Source of the DNA: Dehalococcoidia bacterium
Lineage (GTDB): Bacteria; Chloroflexota; Dehalococcoidia; Lucifugimonadales; SHYT01
NCBI GenBank assembly: GCA_009692665.1
Contig: SHYT01000010.1
Span: 1 to 57,558 of the forward strand
Direction of reading: 5' to 3'
Length of the DNA: 57,558 bases
This document shows positions 8,874 to 17,659 of the stretch, one piece after another. The position numbers were made by a program, and so were the translations under genes. Position 1 is the first letter of the stretch, and every line of letters starts with the position of its first letter. The notes below the pieces were generated by a model. The model saw only the letters and a list, made by a program, of their open reading frames with translations. It was not told where the DNA came from and searched no databases.

Positions 8874-9042
8874 GAGCACCTTCGAGAGTCTGGCCGCCAG
8901 GGAGATGTCCGCCAGGCAACCCTGCGGCACCCGAAGGTACCTGGGTACCGTTGCTCCCTTCCGGGCCTAGCGGGGTTTGCAGGCCTTCGCCGCGCAGGAC
9001 CCGGTAACTACCTCCCTGACGGCCACACCCTCGGAGGTGCCC
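8874..9042 (-). ncRNA. ffs: Signal recognition particle RNA (4.5S/ffs type)
   Basis: On the minus strand the conserved SRP apical domain is readable: GGTCCTGCGCG on the 5' side, then AGGCCCGGAAGGGAGCAACG and GGGTGCCGCAGGGT on the 3' side. These match the Ffh-binding symmetric/asymmetric loops and the GGAA tetraloop. Flanking sequence pairs almost completely: GGGCACCT with AGGTGCTC at the ends, and GGCCG-CAGGGA with TCCCTGGCGGCC inside. The result is one hairpin of about 169 nt, longer than the usual ~110-nt short form but with no visible Alu domain. The ends are set by the outermost pairing and are approximate. Confidence 0.88.
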
Positions 9043-9052
9043 TGAGACGCGA

Positions 9053-9075
9053 ATGAGCGCGATTTTCGCGCTCAT
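9053..9075. other. Perfect 10-bp hairpin just upstream of the SRP RNA
   Basis: ATGAGCGCGA at 9053-9062 pairs exactly with TCGCGCTCAT at 9066-9075 across a 3-base loop. Neither side has a T-run, so a simple terminator is unlikely. It lies between the SRP helix and its likely promoter, so it may be part of a 5' leader that is processed off. Confidence 0.55.
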
Positions 9076-9101
9076 CACTTCATCTATATTGGGCATCTGT
9101 A

Positions 9102-9131
9102 ATGGTAGGTGCTGGTGCTTTCCAGTGTCAA
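9102..9131 (-). promoter_or_regulatory. Putative sigma70-type promoter for the SRP RNA
   Basis: The minus strand carries TTGACA (9126-9131) and TACCAT (9102-9107) with an 18-base spacer. Initiation near 9095 would place the hairpin at 9053-9075 in the primary transcript ahead of the SRP RNA. Confidence 0.4.
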
Positions 9132-9142
9132 ACCGTTAAAGG

Positions 9143-10273
9143 TCATTGCTTGGGGATGAGTGCCTCAACGAACCGGTTGTCCACCACCTGGCCGTACGTT
9201 GCCTCACTGTTGCCAATCGTCTTCATCACCCTGCCAAACGACGCAGGCGTCAGTGTAAGCAGACTGCTGGGCATCGCCGGGAAGTAAATGCGCACCGCCT
9301 CCAGATAAATGTCCTTCGGCAGGCTCGCATACTGGTCGGCAAGGATATCCGTGGCTCGTTTGGTGTCTGCCCGGATCTGCCGTTGCGCCGCCACCACGCC
9401 GTACACCATACCCACCAGCGTATTTGGCGCCCGCGCCGCAAACGTATTGGTCGTCACCAGCACCAGCCATGGGAACGGCTCCAGCGCAGCCACCTCTCCC
9501 CGGCTCAAGTTAATAAGCATCCTCGCCTTAAGATCTACAATAGCCTGCTCCAGGACCGGGTCCATCACGAACAATCCGTTGACCTTGCCATCCCGCATAG
9601 CTGCAAGCTCTTGCCCTGCCTGTAGCTTGACCACCGTGATCTCCTGCGGCGTTATGTTCGCCGCCTGGATAAGCGCGTTCAGCGACGTCGTGGCGACTAC
9701 CTCGTCTGTCACGCCCACGCGAAGTCCTTTCATCATCGCCATACGGTCCTGCACCAGCATCGTATTGCTCAGCTTCAGCGTATCCGCCGCTTGCGCCGTG
9801 ACCACCAGGTTGTACGGATTGCTCCCTAGGACAGCCGTAATTGCCTTCACCGGTGTCTGCGACTTGGCGGCGTCTCCAGCATCTTGAAGCGTCACCACCG
9901 CAAGCTCTACGTCCCCACGCTGCACTGCCTGGAGCGCCGCCTTTGTATTCGGGACATTCACATACGTCACCCGTAGTCCGCGCTCCTCAAATGTCCCAAA
10001 TTTCTGCGCCATTACCAGCACGGCCTCAGGCACGCCAAGCGGCGGCACCGCCACGCGCACATCCCGCACCTCAACGCGGAGCGCCTGCGAGTTCCCCCCA
10101 AGGCTGGACGGAGCTGACGGCGTTGTGGGAGCGGGTGCGACTGGCGAAGAAGGATTCGGCGAGGGTGCCAGCGGGCTCGTAGGTGCGGAGGTTGGCGCAC
10201 TCGGCGGCACATCCTTGGTGCACCCCGCAGCAAGCACCGCAATCAGCGCAAGCATACTAAACAAGATCTTCAC
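9143..10273 (-). CDS. ABC transporter substrate-binding lipoprotein, NMT1/SsuA-like
   Basis: 376-residue periplasmic-binding-protein-like lipoprotein. The signal peptide ends in a lipobox (VLAAGC), followed by a Pro/Ser/Thr-rich linker to residue about 60. The binding fold resembles the aromatic sulfonate/nitrate/taurine or thiamine-precursor family: TYVNVPNTKAALQAVQRGDVE and LRVGVTDEVVATTSLNALIQ. The start is GTG at 10273, with AGGAAA upstream. No ATPase or permease lies beside it, so the ligand is unknown and the partner genes must be elsewhere. Confidence 0.8.
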   Translation of the reverse strand: MKILFSMLALIAVLAAGCTKDVPPSAPTSAPTSPLAPSPNPSSPVAPAPTTPSAPSSLGGNSQALRVEVRDVRVAVPPLGVPEAVLVMAQKFGTFEERGLRVTYVNVPNTKAALQAVQRGDVELAVVTLQDAGDAAKSQTPVKAITAVLGSNPYNLVVTAQAADTLKLSNTMLVQDRMAMMKGLRVGVTDEVVATTSLNALIQAANITPQEITVVKLQAGQELAAMRDGKVNGLFVMDPVLEQAIVDLKARMLINLSRGEVAALEPFPWLVLVTTNTFAARAPNTLVGMVYGVVAAQRQIRADTKRATDILADQYASLPKDIYLEAVRIYFPAMPSSLLTLTPASFGRVMKTIGNSEATYGQVVDNRFVEALIPKQ

Positions 10274-10439
10274 AGATGTTTCCTACTGTCTGACACCCAT
10301 GCCCTACTATACGACGTACACGCCGCGTACGTGCCAACCGGACGCCCTGCCCATGCACCTGCGTTCGTGCTACTGATGGATTTGTTATTACTGCTTTTCT
10401 AACCAACAGGGTGGTATCACTTCAGAAAAGGAAGCAGCT

Positions 10440-10667
10440 ATGGCCCTGAAAAACGTGCAGGACTACATGAAACTCATTCCAGCGGTGCGGCAATCGCCGG
10501 GCGGTTATCTATGGTCGTCTTATGATGCAGAGGCCGATGTTCTCTACGTCAATTTCAAGAAGCCTAGCCACACCACTAATAGCGAGCTTACTGACGATGA
10601 CATCATCATCAGGTATGAGGGCGATGAGGTGATTGGTCTGACCGTATTGCACGCTAGCCAACGCTGA
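10440..10667 (+). CDS. DUF2283 family protein
   Basis: 75 residues matching the short DUF2283 pattern: YDAEADVLYVNF, a central acidic stretch ELTDDDIIIRYEGDEV, and IGLTVLHAS at the end. The function of the family is not established; members often sit near toxin-antitoxin or uptake genes. The ATG at 10440 has AAGGAAG upstream. It is transcribed alone, divergent from the lipoprotein gene and convergent with lepA. Confidence 0.8.
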   Translation: MALKNVQDYMKLIPAVRQSPGGYLWSSYDAEADVLYVNFKKPSHTTNSELTDDDIIIRYEGDEVIGLTVLHASQR

Positions 10668-10679
10668 ATCGCGGTAACA

Positions 10680-12527
10680 CTATCCCTCACCCTCCAGCCG
10701 CATCAGCGACAAGAACGCCTCCTGAGGCACTTCAACTTGACCAACGCGCTTCATCCGCTTCTTCCCCTCCGCCTGCTTTTCCAGCAGCTTTCGTTTGCGC
10801 GTAATGTCCCCGCCGTAGCACTTCGCCAGCACGTTCTTGCGCATCGCGGCAATGGACTCACGGGCGATGACGCGGCTGCCGATGGCGGCCTGCACCGCAA
10901 TCTCGAACATCTGGCGCGGTATGAGTTTCCGAAGCTGCTCCACCAGCGCCTTGCCTCGTTCATATGCCTTGTCCTTATGGACAATGAAGCTCAGGGCGTC
11001 CACCGGCTTGTTGTTCAGCAGGATGTCTAGCTTCACCAGGTCGCCTTTGCGGTATCCCATGAGCGAATAGTCCAGCGACGCGTACCCCTGCGTCCGCGAC
11101 TTGAGCTGCCCATAGAAATCCACCAGCACCTCAGCCAGCGGCATCTCGTATTCCAGCATCACGCGTGCGTCGTACGCCGCGTTGTTCGGATCGCCGCCGT
11201 CAATGGCAGGCGCCAGGTATTCCATGCGCAGATAGCTCCCACGGCGGGTGTTCGTGATGTCCATGATGTTGCCGATGAACCGCGAAGGCACCACCACGCT
11301 GACGCGAAACCACGGCTCGCGGATCTCCGCGTACCGCCCTGACTCGGGCAGGTCCGCCGGGCTGGCTACTACTTGCATTGACCCATCCGGCATCACCACT
11401 TCATACGCCACGCCGGGCGCGGTGGCGACGAGCGATAGCCCGTTCTCACGTTCCAGTCGCTCCTGCACAATCTCCATGTGCAACAACCCCAGGAACCCGC
11501 ACCGGAACCCTTGCCCTAGCGCTGGGCTGCTCTCCGGCTCGTACACCAGCGCCGCGTCGTTGAGTTGCAACTTCTGCAGGGCCTCACGCAACGCCTCGTA
11601 TGATTCACCTTCAGACGGATAGAATCCCGCAAACACCATCGGCTTCAACTCAATGTACGCCACCAGGGGCACCGAAGCCGGATTGGACCGGAGCGTAATC
11701 GTGTCGCCCACACGGCAGTCACCCACTGACTTCATGCCGGTGGCGATGTACCCCACTTCCCCCGCCTCCAGCACGCTTACGGGCGTCAGCGAGGGGTTGA
11801 ACGTGCCGACTTCCACGACGTCCGCCGGCATGTTTGCGCCCATGAGAACGACATGGTCGCCCGTTTTGATGCGGCCGTCACGAACACGCACATACGCCAG
11901 CACGCCTTTGTACACGTCGTAAATTGAGTCGAAGATAAGTGCCCGCAGTGGGGATTCCCTGGAGCCTTTAGGTATGGGCACGCGCTCCACCAGCGCGGAG
12001 AGCACGCTCGGCACGCCGGTGCCTTCTTTAGCCGAGACGTAGAGCATCTCGTCTTTCTTGAAGCCGAACACCTGCTCAAGCTCATTCGCAACGCGCTCAG
12101 GCGTCGCGCCCGGCAGGTCGATTTTGTTGATGACGGGAATGAGGTACAGGCCCTGGTCAATCGCCAGCAAGCCGTGGGCCATCGTCTGCGCCTGCACACC
12201 CTGTGTGGCGTCCACCACCAGCAGCGCACCCTCGCACGCCGCCAGCGCCCGCGACACTTCTGAGCTAAAGTCCACATGCCCGGGCGTATCGATAAGGTTT
12301 AGCTCATACGTCTTGCCGTCGGAGTGTGTGTAGCTCATCCGCACAGCCTTGCCTTTGATAGTGATGCCTCGTTCCTTCTCCAGGTCCATGCGGTCCAGGA
12401 ACTGCGCAGTAAGCTGGCGTGAGGACACGGTGCCGGTAATCTCCAGTAGGCGGTCCGCAAGGGTGGACTTGCCGTGGTCGATGTGGGCAATGATGCAGAA
12501 GTTGCGGATGTTGCTCGGCTCGGTCAT
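10680..12527 (-). CDS. lepA: Elongation factor 4 (LepA)
   Basis: Ribosome-associated translational GTPase of the EF-G-like family that remodels or back-translocates stalled ribosomes. It is full length at 615 residues. G1 is [17 protein letters not shown]3 is DTPGHVDF, and G4 is NKIDLPGA. The LepA-specific C-terminal domain ends in [38 protein letters not shown]. The ATG is at 12527. It is an isolated minus-strand gene downstream of oppF, separated from it by a strong terminator. Confidence 0.97.
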   Translation of the reverse strand: MTEPSNIRNFCIIAHIDHGKSTLADRLLEITGTVSSRQLTAQFLDRMDLEKERGITIKGKAVRMSYTHSDGKTYELNLIDTPGHVDFSSEVSRALAACEGALLVVDATQGVQAQTMAHGLLAIDQGLYLIPVINKIDLPGATPERVANELEQVFGFKKDEMLYVSAKEGTGVPSVLSALVERVPIPKGSRESPLRALIFDSIYDVYKGVLAYVRVRDGRIKTGDHVVLMGANMPADVVEVGTFNPSLTPVSVLEAGEVGYIATGMKSVGDCRVGDTITLRSNPASVPLVAYIELKPMVFAGFYPSEGESYEALREALQKLQLNDAALVYEPESSPALGQGFRCGFLGLLHMEIVQERLERENGLSLVATAPGVAYEVVMPDGSMQVVASPADLPESGRYAEIREPWFRVSVVVPSRFIGNIMDITNTRRGSYLRMEYLAPAIDGGDPNNAAYDARVMLEYEMPLAEVLVDFYGQLKSRTQGYASLDYSLMGYRKGDLVKLDILLNNKPVDALSFIVHKDKAYERGKALVEQLRKLIPRQMFEIAVQAAIGSRVIARESIAAMRKNVLAKCYGGDITRKRKLLEKQAEGKKRMKRVGQVEVPQEAFLSLMRLEGEG

Positions 12528-12594
12528 GGGCTCATGTTAACACAGCGCCACGGCTTCAACAAGCCACGCACAGGCACACGGATGAGACTCAGCC

Positions 12595-12640
12595 CCTAAA
12601 AACAAGGACGGCTCTCCTTTCGGAGAGCCGTCCTTGTTTC
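12595..12640 (-). terminator. Intrinsic terminator downstream of oppDF
   Basis: An 18-bp perfect stem (12600-12617 with 12622-12639) around the loop TTTC. On the minus strand it is followed by a run of five T residues. It ends the oppD-oppF transcript before lepA. Confidence 0.9.
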
Positions 12641-12659
12641 CCAGTCCAGAAGTTACGGG

Positions 12660-13676
12660 CTATACGCGGATGCAGGCCGCCCAGTGGTTCGGCGCAACCT
12701 CACGCAGCGGCGGCACCCCACCCTTGCACTCTTCAATCATGATCGGGCAGCGCGTGTGGAACACACAGCCGGACGGCGGACGTAGAGGACTCGGCACGTC
12801 GCCCTGCAAGATGATTCGTTCGCGCTGTGCCTCCACAATCGGGTCAGGGATCGGCACCGCGGACAGAAGCGCCTTTGTGTACGGGTGCAGCGGGTTTGCA
12901 TACAACTCGTTGCGGTCTGCAATCTCCACTACGTGCCCCAGGTACATCACGGCAATACGGTCGCTGATGTGGCGTACTACGGACAGGTCGTGCGCGATGA
13001 ACAGATACGTCAGGTTGAACTGGTCCTGCAAGTCCTGAAGCAAGTTGATAATCTGCGCCTGAATGGACACGTCCAGAGCGGATACGGCCTCGTCACACAT
13101 GATGAACTCAGGCCGCGTCGCAATCGCGCGCGCTACGCCAATGCGCTGCCGCTGGCCGCCGCTGAACTCGTGCGGGAACCGGTCTGCCATGTACGGGTTC
13201 AAGCCCACCGTCGTCAGCAGCTCCGCGACCTTATCGCGGTACTCCTGCTTGCTCTTCACCAGCTTGTGCACAACGAGCGGCTCGCCCACAATGTTGCCCG
13301 CAGTCATCCGCGGGTTCAGCGAGCTGTATGGGTCCTGGAAGATGATCTGCATCCGGCGCCGCATGGTCCGGAGCTGCTGCGCGTTCATACTCATTAAGTC
13401 CTGGCCGTCAAAGACGACAGAGCCGGAAGTTGGCCGGTAGAGTTGCAAAATGCAGCGGCCGGTTGTCGTCTTCCCGCAGCCGGACTCGCCCACCAGGCCC
13501 AACGTCTCGCCGCGCTTAATGTAAAACGTCACGTCATCAACAGCTTTGATGTCCGCGATCTTCCTCTGGACCATGATGCCCTGCATGACCGGGAAGTACA
13601 TCTTGAGGTTCTTAACATCCACTAGGATGTCTTCACCTTTTTGTTGTGGCTGAGGCGCGCGCTGGACTTGTGTCAT
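12660..13676 (-). CDS. oppF: Oligopeptide/dipeptide ABC transporter ATP-binding protein (OppF-type)
   Basis: 338-residue ABC ATPase. Walker A is [15 protein letters not shown], the Q-loop [13 protein letters not shown], the signature FSGGQRQR, Walker [15 protein letters not shown], and the H-loop IAHDLSVV. The OppF/DppF C-terminal extension follows, with [14 protein letters not shown] and the cysteine motif [10 protein letters not shown]...EEC...C, which in some relatives holds an iron-sulfur cluster. The start ATG directly abuts the oppD stop. No OppA, B or C gene is in this window. Confidence 0.93.
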   Translation of the reverse strand: MTQVQRAPQPQQKGEDILVDVKNLKMYFPVMQGIMVQRKIADIKAVDDVTFYIKRGETLGLVGESGCGKTTTGRCILQLYRPTSGSVVFDGQDLMSMNAQQLRTMRRRMQIIFQDPYSSLNPRMTAGNIVGEPLVVHKLVKSKQEYRDKVAELLTTVGLNPYMADRFPHEFSGGQRQRIGVARAIATRPEFIMCDEAVSALDVSIQAQIINLLQDLQDQFNLTYLFIAHDLSVVRHISDRIAVMYLGHVVEIADRNELYANPLHPYTKALLSAVPIPDPIVEAQRERIILQGDVPSPLRPPSGCVFHTRCPIMIEECKGGVPPLREVAPNHWAACIRV

Positions 13677-14684
13677 CTATGCCCCCTTCTGAGACTGCAC
13701 AAAGCTCGCGTTGACCTTCTGGGTTTCCCAGCACGCCGCGGTATGCCCCTGGCCCGCCGCTTGCAGCGGAGGGAACTCCGTCATGCACTTCTCAACTGCA
13801 AACTTGCAGCGCGGGCGGAACGAGCAGCCCGGCGGCAAGGCAATGAGGTCGGGTGGGAACCCTTCAATCGGGTCTAGCTTTTCCTTCTTCGGCAGGTCAA
13901 GACGAGGGACTGACTTCAACAAACCAAGCGTGTATGGGTGGTGTGGATTCTTGTAGATGTCCTTGGCCGAGCCGCGCTCGATAATCCGGCCCGCGTACAT
14001 CACGTTCACACGGTTTGCGTAGCGTGCCACCACACCCAGGTTGTGCGTGATGATGATGATCGCGGTGTTGTTCTCTTTGGCTACCCGCTGCATAACCTCC
14101 AGGATCTGCGCCTGAATGGTCACGTCAAGTGCCGTAGTAGGCTCGTCCGCAATGAGCAGCTTGGGGTTGCATGACATCGCCATTGCAATCATCACACGCT
14201 GGCGCATGCCGCCGCTGAACTGATGCGGGTAGTCGGGAAGCCGCCGCGCCGCGTCAGGGATACCCACCATCGCCAGCAGCTCCGCAGCCCGCTTCTCGGC
14301 CGCAGACTTGTTCAGCTTCAAGTGCAACTCCATCGACTCGGTCATCTGCCGGCCAATGGTGAGCACCGGGTTCAGTGAGGTCATGGGCTCCTGGAAGATC
14401 ATGCCAATGCGGTTCCCCCGGACCTTCCGCATCTCATCCTCGTCCAGTTTAAGAAGATCCTGCCCTTCAAACAGCACCTGTCCGCCAACAATCTTGCCCG
14501 GCGGCGTTGCAACGAGGCGCATCACGGAGAGGGCGCTTACACTCTTTCCGCACCCACTCTCCCCCACTATGGCGAGCGTCTCGCCTTCCTGGACATCGTA
14601 GCTGACGCCGTCAACGGACTTGACAACGCCTTCAGGGGTGAAAAAATGCGTCCTGAGGTCTTTGACTTCAAGCAGTGTTGCCAA
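13677..14684 (-). CDS. oppD: Oligopeptide/dipeptide ABC transporter ATP-binding protein (OppD-type)
   Basis: 335-residue partner of OppF. Walker A is [18 protein letters not shown], the Q-loop [13 protein letters not shown], the signature [15 protein letters not shown], Walker [15 protein letters not shown], and the H-loop THNLGVVA. The C-terminal cysteine motif is [15 protein letters not shown]. The start is TTG at 14684, supported by AAGGAGG 5 bases upstream. The next gene upstream is a tRNA, so this ATPase pair must serve permeases encoded elsewhere. Confidence 0.93.
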   Translation of the reverse strand: MATLLEVKDLRTHFFTPEGVVKSVDGVSYDVQEGETLAIVGESGCGKSVSALSVMRLVATPPGKIVGGQVLFEGQDLLKLDEDEMRKVRGNRIGMIFQEPMTSLNPVLTIGRQMTESMELHLKLNKSAAEKRAAELLAMVGIPDAARRLPDYPHQFSGGMRQRVMIAMAMSCNPKLLIADEPTTALDVTIQAQILEVMQRVAKENNTAIIIITHNLGVVARYANRVNVMYAGRIIERGSAKDIYKNPHHPYTLGLLKSVPRLDLPKKEKLDPIEGFPPDLIALPPGCSFRPRCKFAVEKCMTEFPPLQAAGQGHTAACWETQKVNASFVQSQKGA

Positions 14685-14764
14685 TCCCCCTCCTTATGTA
14701 ATCTGAGTGTTGTCCCCGCCGTGCGCCCGACCTGGATCCTGCCTCTGCGCATACCTCACCAACC

Positions 14765-14849
14765 TGGTGGGGATGAGGAGATTTGAACTCCTACGCCTTT
14801 CGGCACATGATCCTAAGTCATGCTCGTCTGCCAGTTCCGACACATCCCC
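14765..14849 (-). tRNA. tRNA-Leu (anticodon UAG)
   Basis: On the minus strand the acceptor stem GGGGATG pairs with CATCCCC, followed by A and an encoded CCA. The anticodon loop CTTAGGA gives anticodon TAG. A long class II variable arm (TGTGCCGAAAGGCGT) and the T-loop GTTCAAATC confirm tRNA-Leu. Confidence 0.95.
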
Positions 14850-14874
14850 TTGTGTGCTTCACTTGCAGGTAATA

Positions 14875-14946
<72 letters not shown>

Positions 14947-14977
14947 CCGTTCGCAAAGCGGCATAAAAACGGATTGG

Positions 14978-15006
14978 ACAATAGCAAACGTAGGACATCT
15001 TGTCAA
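14978..15006 (-). promoter_or_regulatory. Near-consensus sigma70-type promoter of the tRNA-Lys/tRNA-Leu unit
   Basis: The minus strand has TTGACA (15001-15006), a 17-base spacer, and TATTGT (14978-14983). Transcription would begin near 14971, about 25 bases before the tRNA-Lys 5' end. Confidence 0.8.
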
Positions 15007-15303
15007 CCCGCCAACGAAGGCATTCTGCGGACACTTTCGTACCTTGTCAAGCTGATGCTTCCACAGTGGGAAGGTTACGTACTCGTTGACTTTCGGAAAC
15101 CTAATCACAAAAAGAAAGCAGCTCGTACCCCAATCGTATGCCAATCCCCTGCGCTAGAAGCATCCGACATTCCCAGTTCTGTCCAAGGGATTTATCATCG
15201 GATCGTGAAGGGCCGCTCCCCCTAGTAGTCCACTGTCACGCTATGCGCTCCCTGTTCGCGCAACCCAGTGCTCATTGCAATGTCATTGTTCTCAGCCTCT
15301 ATC

Positions 15304-15334
15304 CAGACACTGCCTACGGAATCAAACCTATAAT
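15304..15334 (+). promoter_or_regulatory. Putative thiL promoter giving a leaderless mRNA
   Basis: A perfect TATAAT at 15329-15334 ends 6 bases before the thiL ATG (15341), so initiation would fall on or next to the start codon. The -35 is weak (CAGACA at 15304, spacer 19). No Shine-Dalgarno is present. Confidence 0.55.
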
Positions 15335-15340
15335 GGAAGC

Positions 15341-16363
15341 ATGACGAACCAGAGCGACCTCCATCAACTCGGCGAGTTCGGCCTCATCGACCGCATCGAC
15401 CAGCTCGTGCGCTCCCGCCGCCTTCGCCGCGGAATGCCCGGCCCCAACGCTTCCCCCCTCGCAATCGCCATCGGCGATGACGCGGCCGCCTGGCACTCCG
15501 GCGCCGCCTTCGAACTCAGCAAAACCGACACCATGGTAGAAGGCGTTCATTTCACTCGCCGCACGGCTGCCTGGAGCGATGTGGGCTGGAAAGTCATGGT
15601 CGCCAACCAGAGCGACATTGCTGCCATGGGTGGCGAGCCCACCTACGCCCTCGTCACACTTGGGCTGGCTGCAGATATTGCCATCAGCGCCATTGAAGAT
15701 CTGTACGCAGGCCTCCTGGACGCTTGCGACGCGCACGGCGGCGATATCGTCGGCGGCGATATCGTCCGCTCACCTGTCTTCTTCATTACCATCTCCCTTA
15801 GCGGCATCGCTACTGGCCCGCTGCTGCTACGCAGCGCCGCTCGCCCAGGCGACCTGGTCGCTGTCACCGGCACTCTCGGCGGTGCGGAAGGCGGCCTCCG
15901 CATGCTCCAGCGCAACCTGAAGCTCGATGCCGCGACTGCAAAGGCCCTAAAGCTCGCCCACCTCCACCGCACGCCTCGTATCGCGGAAGGAAAGGCTCTG
16001 CTGGCCGCCGGCGTCCGTTGCGCCATGGACATCAGCGATGGCCTCGCCGCCGACCTCTCCAAGCTCTGCCGCGCCAGCAACGTCTCTGCCCGCCTGAACG
16101 CAGACGCACTGCCTCTGCACCCATCAGTCCGCAAAGCCTTCCCCCAGGAAGCTCGCGACATGGCGCTCAGTAGCGGAGAAGAGTACGAACTCCTCTTTGC
16201 TGCGCCGGCAGATGTGATGCAGAAGGCACTGCCCACTCTGTCGACAAGCGCGACCATCATCGGCGAAATCCTGCCAGGCGCCGCAGGCGCAGTAACGGTC
16301 GTAGACGCAGAAGGACAACCTGTTCCACTTTCCAAAACCGGCTGGGACCACGTTCGTTCTTAA
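15341..16363 (+). CDS. thiL: Thiamine-monophosphate kinase
   Basis: Phosphorylates thiamine monophosphate to thiamine diphosphate. It has 340 residues of the AIR-synthase/PurM fold. N-terminal AIGDDAAAW, the Mg-binding SKTDTMVEGVHF, VMVANQSDIAAMGGEP, MDISDGLAADL and SSGEEYELLF are all ThiL signatures. I chose the ATG at 15341 because upstream sequence has no family similarity. The perfect -10 box six bases upstream suggests a leaderless mRNA. It is followed by tsaE after 7 bases. Confidence 0.95.
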   Translation: MTNQSDLHQLGEFGLIDRIDQLVRSRRLRRGMPGPNASPLAIAIGDDAAAWHSGAAFELSKTDTMVEGVHFTRRTAAWSDVGWKVMVANQSDIAAMGGEPTYALVTLGLAADIAISAIEDLYAGLLDACDAHGGDIVGGDIVRSPVFFITISLSGIATGPLLLRSAARPGDLVAVTGTLGGAEGGLRMLQRNLKLDAATAKALKLAHLHRTPRIAEGKALLAAGVRCAMDISDGLAADLSKLCRASNVSARLNADALPLHPSVRKAFPQEARDMALSSGEEYELLFAAPADVMQKALPTLSTSATIIGEILPGAAGAVTVVDAEGQPVPLSKTGWDHVRS

Positions 16364-16370
16364 GGGGACT

Positions 16371-16874
16371 ATGGATCACCTGACCCTCACTTCCCGGACC
16401 TCGGACGATACTCGCCACATCGGCCGTGCTCTGGGCCGCCACACGCAGCCCGGCGACCTCATCTTGCTCATTGGCGGACTCGGCGCAGGCAAGACCACGC
16501 TCACTCAGGGTATCGCGCAGGGCCTCGACACTGCGGAGCCCGCCCGCAGCCCAACGTTCGTCCTCGTCGCCCAATACCAGGGCCGCCTCACCCTCTACCA
16601 CGCTGACCTCTACCGCGTCGACAACCCCTTAGAAGCCCTGGAGCTTGGATTTGAGGAGTTCCTGGAGAACGGCGTTTGCGTGATAGAATGGGCGGAAAAA
16701 GCCCCTGAGGCTTTCCCGCAGGACCGCATGGAAATCCACATCGCCACAAACAAAGACGAAATGCACCTTGAGAGAAGCGGATGGGCGCGTCACATCACGC
16801 TCACCGCCCACGGCCCGCGCTACCAAGCGCTGCTCGCCGCAGTTGCGTCCGCCCTCAAGATGCAGGAGCTCTAG
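16371..16874 (+). CDS. tsaE: tRNA threonylcarbamoyladenosine biosynthesis ATPase TsaE
   Basis: ATPase of the TsaBDE complex that makes t6A37 on ANN-decoding tRNAs. It has 167 residues. The P-loop is LIGGLGAGKTTLTQGIAQGL, with SPTFVLVAQYQG, HADLYRVDNPLEALELGFEE and VIEWAEK. The C-terminal tail is somewhat longer than usual. The ATG at 16371 has AAGGGG upstream. It overlaps nothing and is one base from tsaB. Confidence 0.95.
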   Translation: MDHLTLTSRTSDDTRHIGRALGRHTQPGDLILLIGGLGAGKTTLTQGIAQGLDTAEPARSPTFVLVAQYQGRLTLYHADLYRVDNPLEALELGFEEFLENGVCVIEWAEKAPEAFPQDRMEIHIATNKDEMHLERSGWARHITLTAHGPRYQALLAAVASALKMQEL

Positions 16875-16875
16875 C

Positions 16876-17562
16876 GTGGAACTTTCCATAGACACCTCCA
16901 CGCGCTACGCCAGCATCGCCCTCTCAGAGCGCGGCGCCCTCATCAGCGGCGAGACCTGGCACTCCCAGCAAAACCACACCGTTGAGCTTGCACCCGCCGT
17001 TGACCGCCTCCTGAAAAAGGTCGATGCCACCCCCTCCAGCCTGACTGCCGTCTTCATCGCCCTCGGCCCCGGCGGTTTCAGCGCCCTTCGCGTCGGCCTG
17101 GGATTTGCCAAAGGAATGGCGGAAGGGCTGCACGTTCCATTGGTTGGCATCTGCACCCTGGAAATAGAAGCACACCCATACCTCGCCACGGGCCAGCCCG
17201 CGTACACAACTCCCGTCTACGCAATTATCGAAGCAGGGCGCAGCCAAATCGCCTGGGCCGGCTATCGTGGCACGCGCTGCATCGCGGAGCCGCAAGTCAC
17301 CACGCCGGAAGAGCTTGCCGCAGCAGCCGGGCACCCCGCCGTCTTCTGCGGCGAAGGTCTCGCCTCCTGTGTGTCGATCCTAAAAACAACCCTGCCCAAC
17401 GACACGTTCCACGAGGCCGCTCCCCCAACTCGCAACGCCGCAACCCTCGCCGTCCTTGCATGGCAGCGCTTCGAACGGGGTGGGATCGACGACCCTGCAA
17501 TCCTGCAGCCGCTCTATCTGCGCCGTCCCAGCATCTCGCTCCCTAAAACGCCTAAAGCATAG
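16876..17562 (+). CDS. tsaB: tRNA threonylcarbamoyladenosine biosynthesis protein TsaB
   Basis: ASKHA-fold partner of TsaD in t6A synthesis. It has 228 residues. N-terminal LSIDTSTRYASIAL, HSQQNHTVELAPAVDRLL, and IALGPGGFSALRVGLGFAKG are typical. The GTG at 16876 has AGGAG 7 bases upstream and lies just after the tsaE stop. The tsaD and rimI genes that often follow are not here. It ends a thiL-tsaE-tsaB operon. Confidence 0.93.
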   Translation: MELSIDTSTRYASIALSERGALISGETWHSQQNHTVELAPAVDRLLKKVDATPSSLTAVFIALGPGGFSALRVGLGFAKGMAEGLHVPLVGICTLEIEAHPYLATGQPAYTTPVYAIIEAGRSQIAWAGYRGTRCIAEPQVTTPEELAAAAGHPAVFCGEGLASCVSILKTTLPNDTFHEAAPPTRNAATLAVLAWQRFERGGIDDPAILQPLYLRRPSISLPKTPKA

Positions 17563-17659
17563 ACGACGATTAGCACTCCTGGCGCTCCCCTTCAACGGCC
17601 GTATCAGCGATAATGCTTAGAAAGGCTGACGGCTCGCCGTAGAGTGGAGGAAACCGCAC

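Larger units (their letters stand above)
14947..15340. other. 394-bp intergenic region between tRNA-Lys and thiL
   Basis: Holds the divergent tRNA promoter near 15000 and the thiL -10 element at 15329. The short open frames here have no family resemblance and one runs into tRNA-Lys. I see no TPP riboswitch and no other structure. Confidence 0.6.

Noticed and set aside
14947-15340. TPP riboswitch upstream of thiL
   Set aside because: No THI-box elements (such as CTGAGA and the conserved GGGTGC region) were found, and the promoter geometry leaves no leader.
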